From Bacteroidota bacterium (GTDB lineage: Bacteria; Bacteroidota; Ignavibacteria; Ignavibacteriales; Melioribacteraceae), in NCBI GenBank assembly GCA_018829205.1, contig JAHJUE010000025.1:36380-100379 (forward strand): DNA of 64,000 bases, read 5' to 3'. Below, piece after piece: positions 27,837 to 37,080 of this stretch. The translations under genes were made by a program, and so were the position numbers. The notes beneath the pieces were generated by a model. That model had not been told where the DNA came from and made no database searches. It saw only the letters and a list, made by a program, of their open reading frames with translations. The stretch's first letter is position 1, and every line of letters starts with the position of its first letter.

Positions 27837-27863
27837 AAAAGCCGCTCAAATTGAACGGCTTTT
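27837..27863 (-). terminator. Terminator hairpin after the DHOD-like gene
   Basis: AAAAGCCG / CGGCTTTT arms lie around an 11-base centre; on the minus strand the stem ends in CGGCTTTT. It separates the nifJ/DHOD-like operon from the thioredoxin-like gene. Confidence 0.75.
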
Positions 27864-27903
27864 ATATTCTAATATCCTGCAGCAATTTTTAATTGCGGAA
27901 AAA

Positions 27904-28902
27904 TTAGATCAAAGTTTTATAACTGTGAAGAGTTTTCATGTAATTAGCTCTTTCAAATGCTGCCGGTTCTTCAACAGATTTTTGACTCATGCTGCCTTTC
28001 ATCATCTGAATAGAAGCGTACTCATTTTCTTCCATCCATTTTTCCGTATCCTTTAATATATCGGCCACTCTTCCGGTTCCATTAACTAATAGTTCCGAGG
28101 CCATCATTGCAACATCGGCACCTGCCATCATTGATTTAATTACATCAATATGAGAATGCACGCCGCTTGTTAATGCCATACTAGCTTTAATATTGCTGTA
28201 AAGAATTGATATCCATCTTAACGGAAGTCTCAGTTCCCAATTTGTGCTTAAAACCAGGTTAGGAACAACTTCTAATTTTTCAAGATCAAAATCAGGTTGA
28301 TAGAATCTGTTAAATAAAACTAGCGCATCTGCTCCAGCTTTATCCAGTTTTCTTGCCATATTTGACATTGAAGTAAAAAACGGACTTAATTTTATTGCAA
28401 CAGGTATACTAACATTTTCTTTAACTGCTTTTAAAGTGTCAATATACATATTTTCAATTTCAGTCCCGGTAAGATTAGCATTTGTTGGGATGTAATAAAC
28501 ATTTAGTTCCAATGCATCTGCACCGGCATCTTGAATATTCTTAGCGTATTTCACCCATCCGCCGTTGCTCACGCCATTTAAACTGCCAATAACAGGTATA
28601 TCAACAGTTTTCTTTAAATCGGCGATATGATCAAGATATTCAACCGGCCCCAATTTAAAATCTTCGGGCTCAGGGAAATAGGTTGTAGCTTCTGCGTAAC
28701 TTTCAGTTCCGTAAGACAGATAATGGTCCAATTCTCCGGATTCGTGTGTAATTTGTTCTTCAAACAATGAATGACAAACAACCGCTGCAGCACCGGCATC
28801 TTCCAAAGCTTTTACGGAATCAATATTCTGAGTTAATGGAGAAGCCGAAGGTACAATAGGATTCTTCAGCTTTAATCCCATATATGTTGTTGATAAATCC
28901 AT
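27904..28902 (-). CDS. Dihydroorotate-dehydrogenase-like flavoprotein
   Basis: A 332-residue TIM-barrel protein of the DHOD-like/PreA superfamily: [20 protein letters not shown] at the N-terminus, [15 protein letters not shown], and FMN-phosphate-binding-type [20 protein letters not shown] followed by [10 protein letters not shown]. Unlike true PyrD, the usual catalytic-loop context is changed ([16 protein letters not shown]). Proteins of this subgroup are often annotated as dihydroorotate dehydrogenase-like and lie beside pyruvate:ferredoxin oxidoreductase, as here (72 bp after nifJ). The reaction is not established; ferredoxin-linked redox chemistry on a small substrate is inferred. Confidence 0.85.
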   Translation of the reverse strand: MDLSTTYMGLKLKNPIVPSASPLTQNIDSVKALEDAGAAAVVCHSLFEEQITHESGELDHYLSYGTESYAEATTYFPEPEDFKLGPVEYLDHIADLKKTVDIPVIGSLNGVSNGGWVKYAKNIQDAGADALELNVYYIPTNANLTGTEIENMYIDTLKAVKENVSIPVAIKLSPFFTSMSNMARKLDKAGADALVLFNRFYQPDFDLEKLEVVPNLVLSTNWELRLPLRWISILYSNIKASMALTSGVHSHIDVIKSMMAGADVAMMASELLVNGTGRVADILKDTEKWMEENEYASIQMMKGSMSQKSVEEPAAFERANYMKTLHSYKTLI

Positions 28903-28974
28903 TTTAACTCCGTTCTAATTATTAATTTCAGTTTTATTAAAAACGGAATCTTAAATTAAAGATTCCGCTTAAAT

Positions 28975-31900
28975 TTATTCTTCAGTTTTTTCTTCTACTT
29001 CCTGATTTCCGTTTCCAGAATAATCAAAAGCAGCCATTTGTTCGTATAATTTCCAGTTTTTATAAACTTCAGCTTGAGCAAAATTTAATAATTTAGCGGC
29101 AGCTTCAGGATTTGATTTTGTAAGCATTTTATATCGAGTCTCAGTATAAATATAATCTTTCAATTTAATCTTAGGTGCTTTCGAATCAAGTTTAAGAGGA
29201 TTTTTTCCTTCTTTCAGATTATCCGGGTTAAATCTGAACAACGGCCAGTGACCGCTGTCAACGGCAAGTTTCTGGCTATCCATTCCTTTAGCCATGTTAA
29301 TACCGTGTGCAATACAATGTGAGTAAGCGATAATTAAAGAAGGTCCGTCATAAGCTTCGGCTTCCAAGAAAGCTTTAATTGTTTGAGCATCGTTTGCGCC
29401 CATAGCAATTTTAGCAACGTAAACATTTCCATAATTCATAGCCATCATACCAAGATCTTTTTTAGGCGTTGGTTTACCGCTGGCGGCAAATTTAGCAACT
29501 GCGCCCATGCCGGTAGCTTTTGAACATTGACCGCCGGTATTTGAATAAACTTCGGTATCCATAACGAGAATGTTTACATTTTTACCTGAAGCTATAACGT
29601 GATCTAAACCGCCGTAACCAATATCATAAGCCCAGCCGTCTCCGCCCATTATCCAAACAGATTTTTTTACTAAATAATCTGCAATTGTTAATAAGATTTT
29701 CGCTTCGTTAGAATCAAGTTTTTCTAATTTTTCTTTTAATTCCGCTACTTTTTCTCTCTGTTCATAAATATCAGCTTCATTACTTTGAGCATTTGTTAAA
29801 ATACTTTCAGTAATTTCAACGCCAATTTTATCTTTCAATTTAACGAGAATTTCTCTTGCATATTCAGCTTGTTTATCAATTGACAGCCTCATACCGAAAC
29901 CGAATTCAGCATTATCTTCAAATAATGAGTTTGACCAAGCAGGACCTCTTCCGTCTTTATTTACTGCCCAAGGGGTTGTAGGAAGATTACCACCGTAAAT
30001 TGACGAACAGCCGGTTGCGTTTGCAACTATAGTTCTATCGCCGAATAATTGAGAAACAAGTTTTACATAAGGTGTTTCGCCGCATCCGGAACATGCGCCG
30101 CTGTATTCAAATAAAGGCTGAAGAAGCTGACATCCTTTAACTGTGCCCATGTTGACCTTTGTTCTATCGAATTCAGGCAAGTTAAGGAAGAAATCATAAT
30201 TTGCTCTTTCCATTTCCCTAATCGGAATCTGCTCAACCATATTCAGCGCTTTAAGTCTTACTTCTTTTTTATTTTTTGCGGGACAAACTTCGAAGCATAA
30301 TTCACAACCGGTACAATCTTCAGCTGCAACTTGAATCGTATAAACTGAATTTTCCTCGAATTCTTTTCCTTTCGCTTTAGTCCATTTAAATGATTCCGGA
30401 GCATTTGCAGTTAAAGCTTCGTCATAAACTTTTACTCTAATTGCAGCGTGAGGACAAACAAGCGTACATTTATTGCATTGAATACATACTTCTGGATCCC
30501 ATGCAGGAATTTCCAAAGCAATATTTCTTTTTTCCCATTGTGTTGTCGCTGAAGGAAATGTTCCGTCAATCGGCATTTGACTTACAGAAACATTATCCCC
30601 TTTACCTTCCATCATTTTAGCTAAAACATTTTTAACATAATCAGGTGCATTATCCGAAACAATCGGAGGTAATTCTAATGTACTGCTTGCTTTTTCAGGG
30701 ATATCAATTTTATGAAGATTTTCAAGTGTCTGGTCAACTGCTTCATAGTTTTTACGAACTATTTCTTCCCCTTTTGCGCCGTAGGTTTTCTTAATCGCTT
30801 TTTTAATTTGTTCAATCGCTTCATCCTTAGGCAATATGCCTGAAATTGCAAAGAAGCAAGTCTGCATAATTGTATTAATTCTTGCGCCCATTCCAGTATT
30901 TTTTGCAACTGTAATACCGTCAATTACATAAAAATTTAATTTCTTATTTATTATTACTTCCTGATATTTTCTTGGAAGTTTATCCCATACTTCATCCTTG
31001 CTGAACGGGCTATTTAACAAGAATGTTCCGCCGTCAACAATTCTTTCGAGTACATCGAATTTTTCAAGCAGGTTAAATTGATGACATCCGATAAAATTAG
31101 CAGTTTCAATTAAGTATGTTGAATGAATAGGTTTCTTTCCGAATCTTAAGTGAGAAACTGTTGTTGAGCCTGATTTTTTAGAATCGTATACAAAATATCC
31201 CTGTGCATAATTTTCGGTTTCTTCACCAATAATTTTTATTGAGTTTTTATTTGCGCCGACAGTACCATCCGCACCCAATCCGTAGAATAAACATCTTGTA
31301 ACATCGTTTCCTTCAACTTGGAAATTAGGATCAAAATCCAAACTGGTGAAAGTAACATCGTCGTTAATACCAATAGTAAAATGATTTTTCGGTTTATCTT
31401 TTTTTAATTCATCGTATACAGCTTTTACCATTGCAGGTGTAAATTCTTTTGAAGATAATCCGTATCGTCCTCCGATAATTTTCGGCATTTTAGAGAACAT
31501 TGGTTCATCAGATGTCATATTTTCTGATATTGCTGTAACAACGTCAAGATAAACAGGTTCACCGGCAGAGCCCGGTTCTTTAGTTCTATCAAGCACTGCT
31601 ATTTTTTCAACTGTTTTAGGCAATGCTTTTAAGAAATGGTCGACTGAAAAAGGTCTGTATAATCTTATTTTTAAAACACCTACTTTTTCTTCCATTCTTT
31701 CGGCCATATACTCTACTGTTTCTTCAACAGCTTCGGCACCCGAACCCATAATTATGATAACTCTTTTTGCATCCGGCGCGCCGTAATAATCAAATAGATT
31801 GTACTGTCTTCCAGTTAATTTTGCAAATTCGTTCATTGCGTTTTGAACAATTTCAGGACATTCATTATAAAATTTATTTACAGTTTCCCGGCCCTGGAAA

Positions 31901-32574
31901 TATACATCAGGATTTTGTGCGGTTCCGCGAATAAAAGGATTATCAGGAGTAAGCGCGCGTTTTTTATGTTCTGCTACATATTTGTCGTCGATCATTGCGC
32001 GAATATCTTCTTTAGTAAGCTGTTCAATTTTCTGAACTTCATGCGATGAACGGAATCCGTCAAAAAAATGCACAAAAGGAATTCTAGATTCTAATGTCGA
32101 TTTATGAGTAATCAGAGCCAAATCCATTACTTCTTGAACGGAACCAGAAGCAAGTAAACCAAAACCTGTTTGCCGGGCAGCCATAACGTCGCTATGATCA
32201 CCGAAAATAGATAACGCCGAAGCTGCAATTGAGCGTGCTGAAACATGGAAAACTGTCGATGTTAATTCACCGGCGATCTTAAACATGTTCGGGATCATTA
32301 ACAATAATCCCTGTGAAGCCGTAAAAGTTGTTGTTAATGAACCGCTTTGCAAGGCCCCGTGAACAGCGCCCGATGCACCGCCTTCACTTTGAAGTTCTGC
32401 AACATGCGGTACTGTATCCCAAATATTTTTTTTCCCTTTTGCTGCCCATTCATCGGACATCTCACCCATTCCCGAAGAAGGGGTTATCGGGTAAATGGCA
32501 ACTACTTCGCTCACATGGTATGATATATACGCAGCGGCTTCATTACCATCAATAGTAATTTTTTGTCTTTCCAT
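28975..32574 (-). CDS. nifJ: Pyruvate:ferredoxin (flavodoxin) oxidoreductase, single-chain
   Basis: Oxidises pyruvate with CoA to acetyl-CoA and CO2, reducing ferredoxin; in reverse it fixes CO2 in autotrophs. All domains are present in one chain of 1199 residues: N-terminal DGNEAAAYISYHVSEVVAIY with YPITPSS, the gamma-like domain II-III, a two-[4Fe-4S] ferredoxin domain (CIQCNKCTLVCPHAA and CTGCELCFEVCPAKN), and the TPP-binding C-terminal domain (GCSGCGETPYVKL, GGDGWAYDIGYGGLDHV, TEVYSNTGGQCSKAT). The ATG at 32572-32574 has a GGGG-type ribosome site; the preceding TTG is ignored. A central role in anaerobic or facultative carbon metabolism is implied. Confidence 0.97.
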   Translation of the reverse strand: MERQKITIDGNEAAAYISYHVSEVVAIYPITPSSGMGEMSDEWAAKGKKNIWDTVPHVAELQSEGGASGAVHGALQSGSLTTTFTASQGLLLMIPNMFKIAGELTSTVFHVSARSIAASALSIFGDHSDVMAARQTGFGLLASGSVQEVMDLALITHKSTLESRIPFVHFFDGFRSSHEVQKIEQLTKEDIRAMIDDKYVAEHKKRALTPDNPFIRGTAQNPDVYFQGRETVNKFYNECPEIVQNAMNEFAKLTGRQYNLFDYYGAPDAKRVIIIMGSGAEAVEETVEYMAERMEEKVGVLKIRLYRPFSVDHFLKALPKTVEKIAVLDRTKEPGSAGEPVYLDVVTAISENMTSDEPMFSKMPKIIGGRYGLSSKEFTPAMVKAVYDELKKDKPKNHFTIGINDDVTFTSLDFDPNFQVEGNDVTRCLFYGLGADGTVGANKNSIKIIGEETENYAQGYFVYDSKKSGSTTVSHLRFGKKPIHSTYLIETANFIGCHQFNLLEKFDVLERIVDGGTFLLNSPFSKDEVWDKLPRKYQEVIINKKLNFYVIDGITVAKNTGMGARINTIMQTCFFAISGILPKDEAIEQIKKAIKKTYGAKGEEIVRKNYEAVDQTLENLHKIDIPEKASSTLELPPIVSDNAPDYVKNVLAKMMEGKGDNVSVSQMPIDGTFPSATTQWEKRNIALEIPAWDPEVCIQCNKCTLVCPHAAIRVKVYDEALTANAPESFKWTKAKGKEFEENSVYTIQVAAEDCTGCELCFEVCPAKNKKEVRLKALNMVEQIPIREMERANYDFFLNLPEFDRTKVNMGTVKGCQLLQPLFEYSGACSGCGETPYVKLVSQLFGDRTIVANATGCSSIYGGNLPTTPWAVNKDGRGPAWSNSLFEDNAEFGFGMRLSIDKQAEYAREILVKLKDKIGVEITESILTNAQSNEADIYEQREKVAELKEKLEKLDSNEAKILLTIADYLVKKSVWIMGGDGWAYDIGYGGLDHVIASGKNVNILVMDTEVYSNTGGQCSKATGMGAVAKFAASGKPTPKKDLGMMAMNYGNVYVAKIAMGANDAQTIKAFLEAEAYDGPSLIIAYSHCIAHGINMAKGMDSQKLAVDSGHWPLFRFNPDNLKEGKNPLKLDSKAPKIKLKDYIYTETRYKMLTKSNPEAAAKLLNFAQAEVYKNWKLYEQMAAFDYSGNGNQEVEEKTEE

Positions 32575-32630
32575 CAAGTTTACCCCAGAATTTATTTTGA
32601 ATATTTAATGATTTTCAACATTTACTTGTC

Positions 32631-32636
32631 ATTATA
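32631..32636 (-). promoter_or_regulatory. Possible -10 box upstream of nifJ
   Basis: Minus-strand TATAAT lies 57 bp before the nifJ ATG. The hexamer 17 bp upstream is a poor -35 match, so this is a weak candidate only. The rest of 32637-32850 is AT-rich and shows no gene. Confidence 0.3.
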
Positions 32637-32850
32637 CAAATATCAAGCCAATTAAAAGAACTCTTTATCTTCTTATTTATCGGATTTTGTGACTTATTAT
32701 CTTAAATTTAAGAGTGACAAATACTAATTTTTAGAAAAATAAGTTATCAAATCTCATTTATGAGAAACAAAACAACTAATTTTAACTTATAAAAATAGAA
32801 ATAAATCGGGATAAAATAAAGACATATTTGTCGGAATCTTTTAGTATTCT

Positions 32851-33495
32851 TTAATTAAATACTAATTTCTTATTCGATTGGTAGGTATTTGACGAAGCAA
32901 TTAATAGATTATTACCGTCCTTAAATGTTATTAACATACCTGCTTCAAGATCAATTTTATAACTTTTGGAAGTTAGAAAAGTTTTTATAGAATTGGCATT
33001 CTTAAATATGTTTATCCTGCAATCCGCAATGCTTTCAAGGGGAATTGCATGATTAATTCCTCTGAAACTTTTAATATGCAATAATCCGTTTTCAATACTA
33101 ATTTTTATTTTCGTCTTCGTGAATAAAAAAAGTATTGTAAAAATTACTATTGACGCAAACAACCCGAATGTTATTCCAGCTTCCCTGCCCAAAGGCTCTG
33201 AAGCCATTTCGGATCTATCCAGTAATCCTCCGAATAATGAAAACAGTATAAAAATTATTGCGGATACCGCGAACACACGTATTAATACTTTTAAAAATCC
33301 ATCCAATGAAATCCGGCTTATTGAATTTTCTTCAAATAATTTTGCTTCTCTTTTATATGAATTATCGATTATTTGATAATCTGAAGGAATATCTTTTTGA
33401 AGCATTTCTTCGACAAAGATCTGCTCGCCAAAAGAAATGGAATCATAATTGTCAGCTACTGCGGAGCCAACCTTGCTTATGTGTAATTTAGACAC
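32851..33495 (-). CDS. Hypothetical membrane protein, PH-like C-terminal region
   Basis: A 214-residue protein that I do not recognise. Two membrane helices are visible (about 68-92, VLIRVFAVSAIIFILFSLFGG, and 107-126, ITFGLFASIVIFTILFLF). They are joined by a short acidic loop. The C-terminal part (about 128-214) is beta-rich (KISIENGLLHIKSFRGIN, YKIDLEAGMLITFKDG), a pattern like bacterial PH-type domains after membrane helices. Its start lies 121 bp from a LexA-type palindrome at 33616-33641, so SOS control is possible but unproved. Confidence 0.7.
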   Translation of the reverse strand: MSKLHISKVGSAVADNYDSISFGEQIFVEEMLQKDIPSDYQIIDNSYKREAKLFEENSISRISLDGFLKVLIRVFAVSAIIFILFSLFGGLLDRSEMASEPLGREAGITFGLFASIVIFTILFLFTKTKIKISIENGLLHIKSFRGINHAIPLESIADCRINIFKNANSIKTFLTSKSYKIDLEAGMLITFKDGNNLLIASSNTYQSNKKLVFN

Positions 33496-33615
33496 CGAGG
33501 GATGAATTTGTTGTTATTATGAATTTAATTTATTGAAATTACCTTTAGATGTCAAGTCGATTTTTAAGTCTTTTTAGACTTTTAAAATACTTGAAAATGT
33601 ATTTTTAAAATCATA

Positions 33616-33641
33616 TTATAGTGTACAAATGTACACTATAA
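33616..33641. promoter_or_regulatory. Probable LexA operator at the split polymerase gene
   Basis: A perfect palindrome: 12-bp arms TTATAGTGTACA and its complement around AA. Its core TACAAATGTA is the same as in the palindrome in front of lexA (44149-44168). The ATG of the C-terminal polymerase fragment (33629-33631) lies inside it. It is divergent to the membrane-protein gene at 33495. Identification as a LexA site is inference from the shared core. Confidence 0.7.
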
Positions 33642-35323
33642 TAAAAATAAACGAAACTAACTCCTTTAACTCGGCAATACTTGATCTGAAGGAGTATAAA
33701 CTGCCTGAAAAGGGAGCAAAACGTAAGGTTATTCATAAGGTCTATTCCCCTATTCCTAAAACAGGCTTCGATATTTATGATTACGAGATGATCTTTAACG
33801 ATGAGGGGACAAAAAAAATAATTCGGGAAGGGGAAACAATCGCATGCTTTTATATCGAATCGCCGGGCATGCGGTCTCTTCTGAAAAGATTGGAGTGCGA
33901 CAGTTTTGAAATGCTTACCGCGGCAAGTTCAATTATACGCCCCGGAGTTGCCGAAAGCGGAATGATGCAGGAGTTTATAGCCCGGCATAAAGATCCTAAG
34001 CGCCGTGAATATTTAATCCCGGAAATGGAAAAATACCTGGGTGAAACATACGGAGTAATGATTTATCAGGAAGATGTAATTAAAATTGCTCATCATATCG
34101 GCGGATTAAGTTTGGAAGAAGCCGATTTGCTGCGCAGAGCTATGAGCGGAAAAATGCGTTCACACAAGGCAATGAAAAAAGTTGTAGAACATTTTTTTGA
34201 ATCATGCATTGAAAAGGGATACGGAGAAAGAATCACGAAGGAGTTATGGCGTCAAATTGAATCCTTTGCCGGCTATGCCTTCTGCAAAGCGCACAGCGCT
34301 TCTTTCGCTCTTCTATCGTTCCAAGTAGCTTATTTAAAAGTGCATTATCCCGCAGAGTTTATGTCAAATGTTCTTAACAACGGCGGCGGTTTTTATATGC
34401 CGGGAGTATATATAAACGAAGCGAAAAGAATGGGACTTAAAATACTTCTCCCCTGCGTTAATAAAAGCAAATATAATTATGAAGGAAGAGAAGGTAAAAT
34501 AAGAATCGGTTTTTTGGCAATTAAAAATTTGGAGAAGAATACCGCTCTTCGTTTAATTGAAGAAAGAAACACAAATGGTAAGTACATGTCGCTTGCCGAT
34601 TTTTTAGTGCGGACAAAAACAAGTTATGAACAGACAAAGTTATTAATTAAATGCGGCGCAATGGACTGTTTTAATCAGACCCGCCCCACGCTTATGCGTC
34701 TGCTCGATATTTACTTTAACCATAAAAAATTATTGGATGATGGGCATTACAATCTTTTTGCGCATGAAAGCACAAGACTGGAAAAAGAAGTGGAAACCGA
34801 TATTCAGTATTCCATAAGCGAAATATGCGCAATGGAATATGAACTTTTCGGTTATATGACTACAAAACATCCAATGGAATTCTTCAAAAAATATACTGAC
34901 TCGCATCAAATAATAAATGCGTCGGAATTAAAGAATCACGTAAACAAAAGAATCAAAATGGCCGGCTGGTATATGGCATCAAAAAGAATAAAAACAAAAA
35001 AAGGCGATATAATGAAGTTCCTTTCACTCGAGGATTTAAGCGGAACTTTTGAAGCCGTTATTTTTCCAAAGGCTTATCAGAAATTCGCCGAACTTACAAT
35101 GTCCATGGGGCCTTATCTTATTGAAGGACGAACGGATTTGGAGAACGGAAATAATATTATAGTAGAAAAGCTGCAGATATTATCGGACAAAGACGCATTA
35201 GCTTTCACACAGAAAGACAGTTCGGAAAACAAATATTACGGCGATGTTGAAAAAGTGAATGAAGATGAATTTATTGTGGTAAGTTCGCTGGATAAAGAAA
35301 AATTGAGGAAGGCTTATGTATAA
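33629..35323 (+). CDS. C-terminal fragment of error-prone-type DNA polymerase III alpha (split gene)
   Basis: From residue 47 (FDIYDYEMIFNDEG) the 564-residue product matches the second half of DnaE/DnaE2: fingers GETIACFYIESPGMRSLL, AASSIIRPGVAESGMMQEF, GVMIYQEDVIKIAHHIGG, LLRRAMSGK, FAGYAFCKAHSASFALLSFQVAYLK, a helix-hairpin-helix region, and a C-terminal OB fold (KMAGWYMASKRIKTKKG). The three catalytic Asp lie in the other fragment (35386-37065, opposite strand). Residues 1-46 have no DnaE counterpart that I recognise, and the nominal ATG lies inside an operator-like palindrome, so the true start is uncertain. Inverting 33767-35409 would rejoin the halves in frame. Confidence 0.85.
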   Translation: MYTIIKINETNSFNSAILDLKEYKLPEKGAKRKVIHKVYSPIPKTGFDIYDYEMIFNDEGTKKIIREGETIACFYIESPGMRSLLKRLECDSFEMLTAASSIIRPGVAESGMMQEFIARHKDPKRREYLIPEMEKYLGETYGVMIYQEDVIKIAHHIGGLSLEEADLLRRAMSGKMRSHKAMKKVVEHFFESCIEKGYGERITKELWRQIESFAGYAFCKAHSASFALLSFQVAYLKVHYPAEFMSNVLNNGGGFYMPGVYINEAKRMGLKILLPCVNKSKYNYEGREGKIRIGFLAIKNLEKNTALRLIEERNTNGKYMSLADFLVRTKTSYEQTKLLIKCGAMDCFNQTRPTLMRLLDIYFNHKKLLDDGHYNLFAHESTRLEKEVETDIQYSISEICAMEYELFGYMTTKHPMEFFKKYTDSHQIINASELKNHVNKRIKMAGWYMASKRIKTKKGDIMKFLSLEDLSGTFEAVIFPKAYQKFAELTMSMGPYLIEGRTDLENGNNIIVEKLQILSDKDALAFTQKDSSENKYYGDVEKVNEDEFIVVSSLDKEKLRKAYV

Positions 35324-35385
35324 AAAATGTAAGAGGGTGAAGTAATTTCATCAGCTTAGAACTGCAACGTTAACTTGAATGAATT

Positions 35386-37065
35386 TTATATTTGATTCCG
35401 GATATCGAAAATATTTTCATGTGCATTTTCAGCTTCTTCCTCTTTTACTTCATTATTAATTTCTTCGAGAACATTCATCGTATCTCTTAAAACTCCCAGG
35501 GAACGCTGACTTAATAAATCAATTTTAATTAATCCCAAATCTTCAATAGGATACATATCCGGCTGGGTGATTACAAGACCAAGTCCCTTGTTTTTGGCGT
35601 ATTCAAGAGGCACATAATTTGTAATAGGTTTTTCCGTTACAACTATACCGCTGGGGTGAATGCTTAAATGCCGCGGGAACGAGGCAAGCCGGGACGCAAT
35701 TCTAATTATAGATTTCCACGGTTCGGAATTTAAATTTAATGATTTTGATTCCGGAAATTTTTCGGCCAGGCGTGGCAGATTATGTGCACTCGTCCAAGGA
35801 ATAAACTTGCTGAATTTTGTAATTTCGCTTTCGGAAACGCCGAAGACTTTTGCTGTTTCCCTGAATGCCGAACGGGCCCGGAATGTTACCATTGTTGAAA
35901 TCATAGCAACTTTATCGTACCCGTATTTATCGTATACATATTTCACAATTTCATCTCTTTCACGCCATGAAAAATCAAGATCAACATCGGGGGGCGATGT
36001 TCTCCCCCTGTTTAAGAATCTTTCAAAATATAAATTATGTTTTATGGGATCAACCTGAGTAAAGTTAAGGCAGTAAGCCACAAGGCTGTTTGCAGCAGAG
36101 CCGCGGCCTATAAGCATCATCTTTCTTCTTTTAGCTTCATGCACAATATCGTTAACTACAAGAAAGTAATCGCAGAATCCCAGTTCGGCTATTACGTCCA
36201 GTTCATATTGAAGCCGCTGAACCGCTTTATCCGTTATTGGTTTATATTTTCCGCTTAATCCTTCAAAGCATATTTTCCATAGATACGAATATGCGTTTTC
36301 ATCCGGAGGCAGCGGAAATACGGGGAATTTATATTTCCCGAACTGAAGATCAACATTGCAGTTTTTCGCTATTCTAGTGATATTCCAAAACGCCTCAGGC
36401 AGGGCTTTCCATATTTTCCGGAATTCTTCTTTTTTTATAAAATGATATTCTTCATCTACCAAATCTTCTTCCAACAAATTTTCAAGCGTTGTGTTTAGCC
36501 TAATTGCGGTAACAGTTTTATGAAGTTCGTAATCCTCAGGTTTCAAAAAATAGACGGGATTTGAGGCTACAACCTGCAGACCTTTTGCTTTCGCGAAATT
36601 AAAAAGCTCGCGCGTTTTCTTTTTCCGCTTATCCGTTACAATCAGCTCAACAAAAAGATTTTCTTTCAAATTTGATTGATACCAGATTTCGTTTAGCAGT
36701 TCAATGGAAGAAGTTATTATAAAAAGGTCACTCAAATCTTCATTGAAAATTTTTATAAGTGAAAAATCATCTTTCAGCTTTCTGCTTGTTATAATTTTAC
36801 AAAGCAGCGAGTAGCCTTCGTTATTTTTAGCAAGAAGAACGGCATTTATGTTTTTATTTTTAGGATCGTCAATTAGAACGCCTAGTATAGGTTTTATTTT
36901 TTCCTCTTCGGCTTTTTTCGCGAATTGAATGCTTCCGTACATGGCGTTTGTATCGGTAAGCGCGACAAATTCCGCGCCGTCTGCTTTGGCTGCCGATATT
37001 AAATCGCCGATGGGAATTATTCCCTGCAGAATTGAATAGTTTGAATGGTTATGAAGATTAAGCAT
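35386..37065 (-). CDS. N-terminal fragment of error-prone-type DNA polymerase III alpha (split gene)
   Basis: The 559-residue product holds a PHP domain (LHNHSNYSILQG; ALTDTNAMYG replaces the usual LTDHG, so PHP metal binding is partly lost), palm and thumb with RGSAANSLVAYCL, catalytic Asp pair PDVDLDF (D360, D362), and the third catalytic Asp D516 (GLIKIDLLSQRSLGVL). PRHLSIHPSGIVVT is like DnaE2-type proteins. It stops four codons after FDI (553-555), just where the C-terminal fragment picks up. It lies 15 bp after dinB, an ImuB/ImuC-like pairing. Alone it lacks fingers and OB fold, so activity would need the partner fragment. Confidence 0.88.
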   Translation of the reverse strand: MLNLHNHSNYSILQGIIPIGDLISAAKADGAEFVALTDTNAMYGSIQFAKKAEEEKIKPILGVLIDDPKNKNINAVLLAKNNEGYSLLCKIITSRKLKDDFSLIKIFNEDLSDLFIITSSIELLNEIWYQSNLKENLFVELIVTDKRKKKTRELFNFAKAKGLQVVASNPVYFLKPEDYELHKTVTAIRLNTTLENLLEEDLVDEEYHFIKKEEFRKIWKALPEAFWNITRIAKNCNVDLQFGKYKFPVFPLPPDENAYSYLWKICFEGLSGKYKPITDKAVQRLQYELDVIAELGFCDYFLVVNDIVHEAKRRKMMLIGRGSAANSLVAYCLNFTQVDPIKHNLYFERFLNRGRTSPPDVDLDFSWRERDEIVKYVYDKYGYDKVAMISTMVTFRARSAFRETAKVFGVSESEITKFSKFIPWTSAHNLPRLAEKFPESKSLNLNSEPWKSIIRIASRLASFPRHLSIHPSGIVVTEKPITNYVPLEYAKNKGLGLVITQPDMYPIEDLGLIKIDLLSQRSLGVLRDTMNVLEEINNEVKEEEAENAHENIFDIRNQI

Positions 37066-37080
37066 AATTTAAATTCTTTA

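Noticed and set aside
27742..27849. Upstream extension of the thioredoxin-like protein
   Set aside because: It would place the signal peptide 36 residues inside the protein and read through the terminator hairpin; the TTG at 27741 directly precedes the signal peptide.
33629..37065. Split intein joining the two DnaE halves
   Set aside because: Neither the end of the N-terminal fragment nor the 46-residue leader of the C-terminal fragment has intein block motifs or the Cys/Asn splice residues; the shared inverted 8 bp explain the split better.
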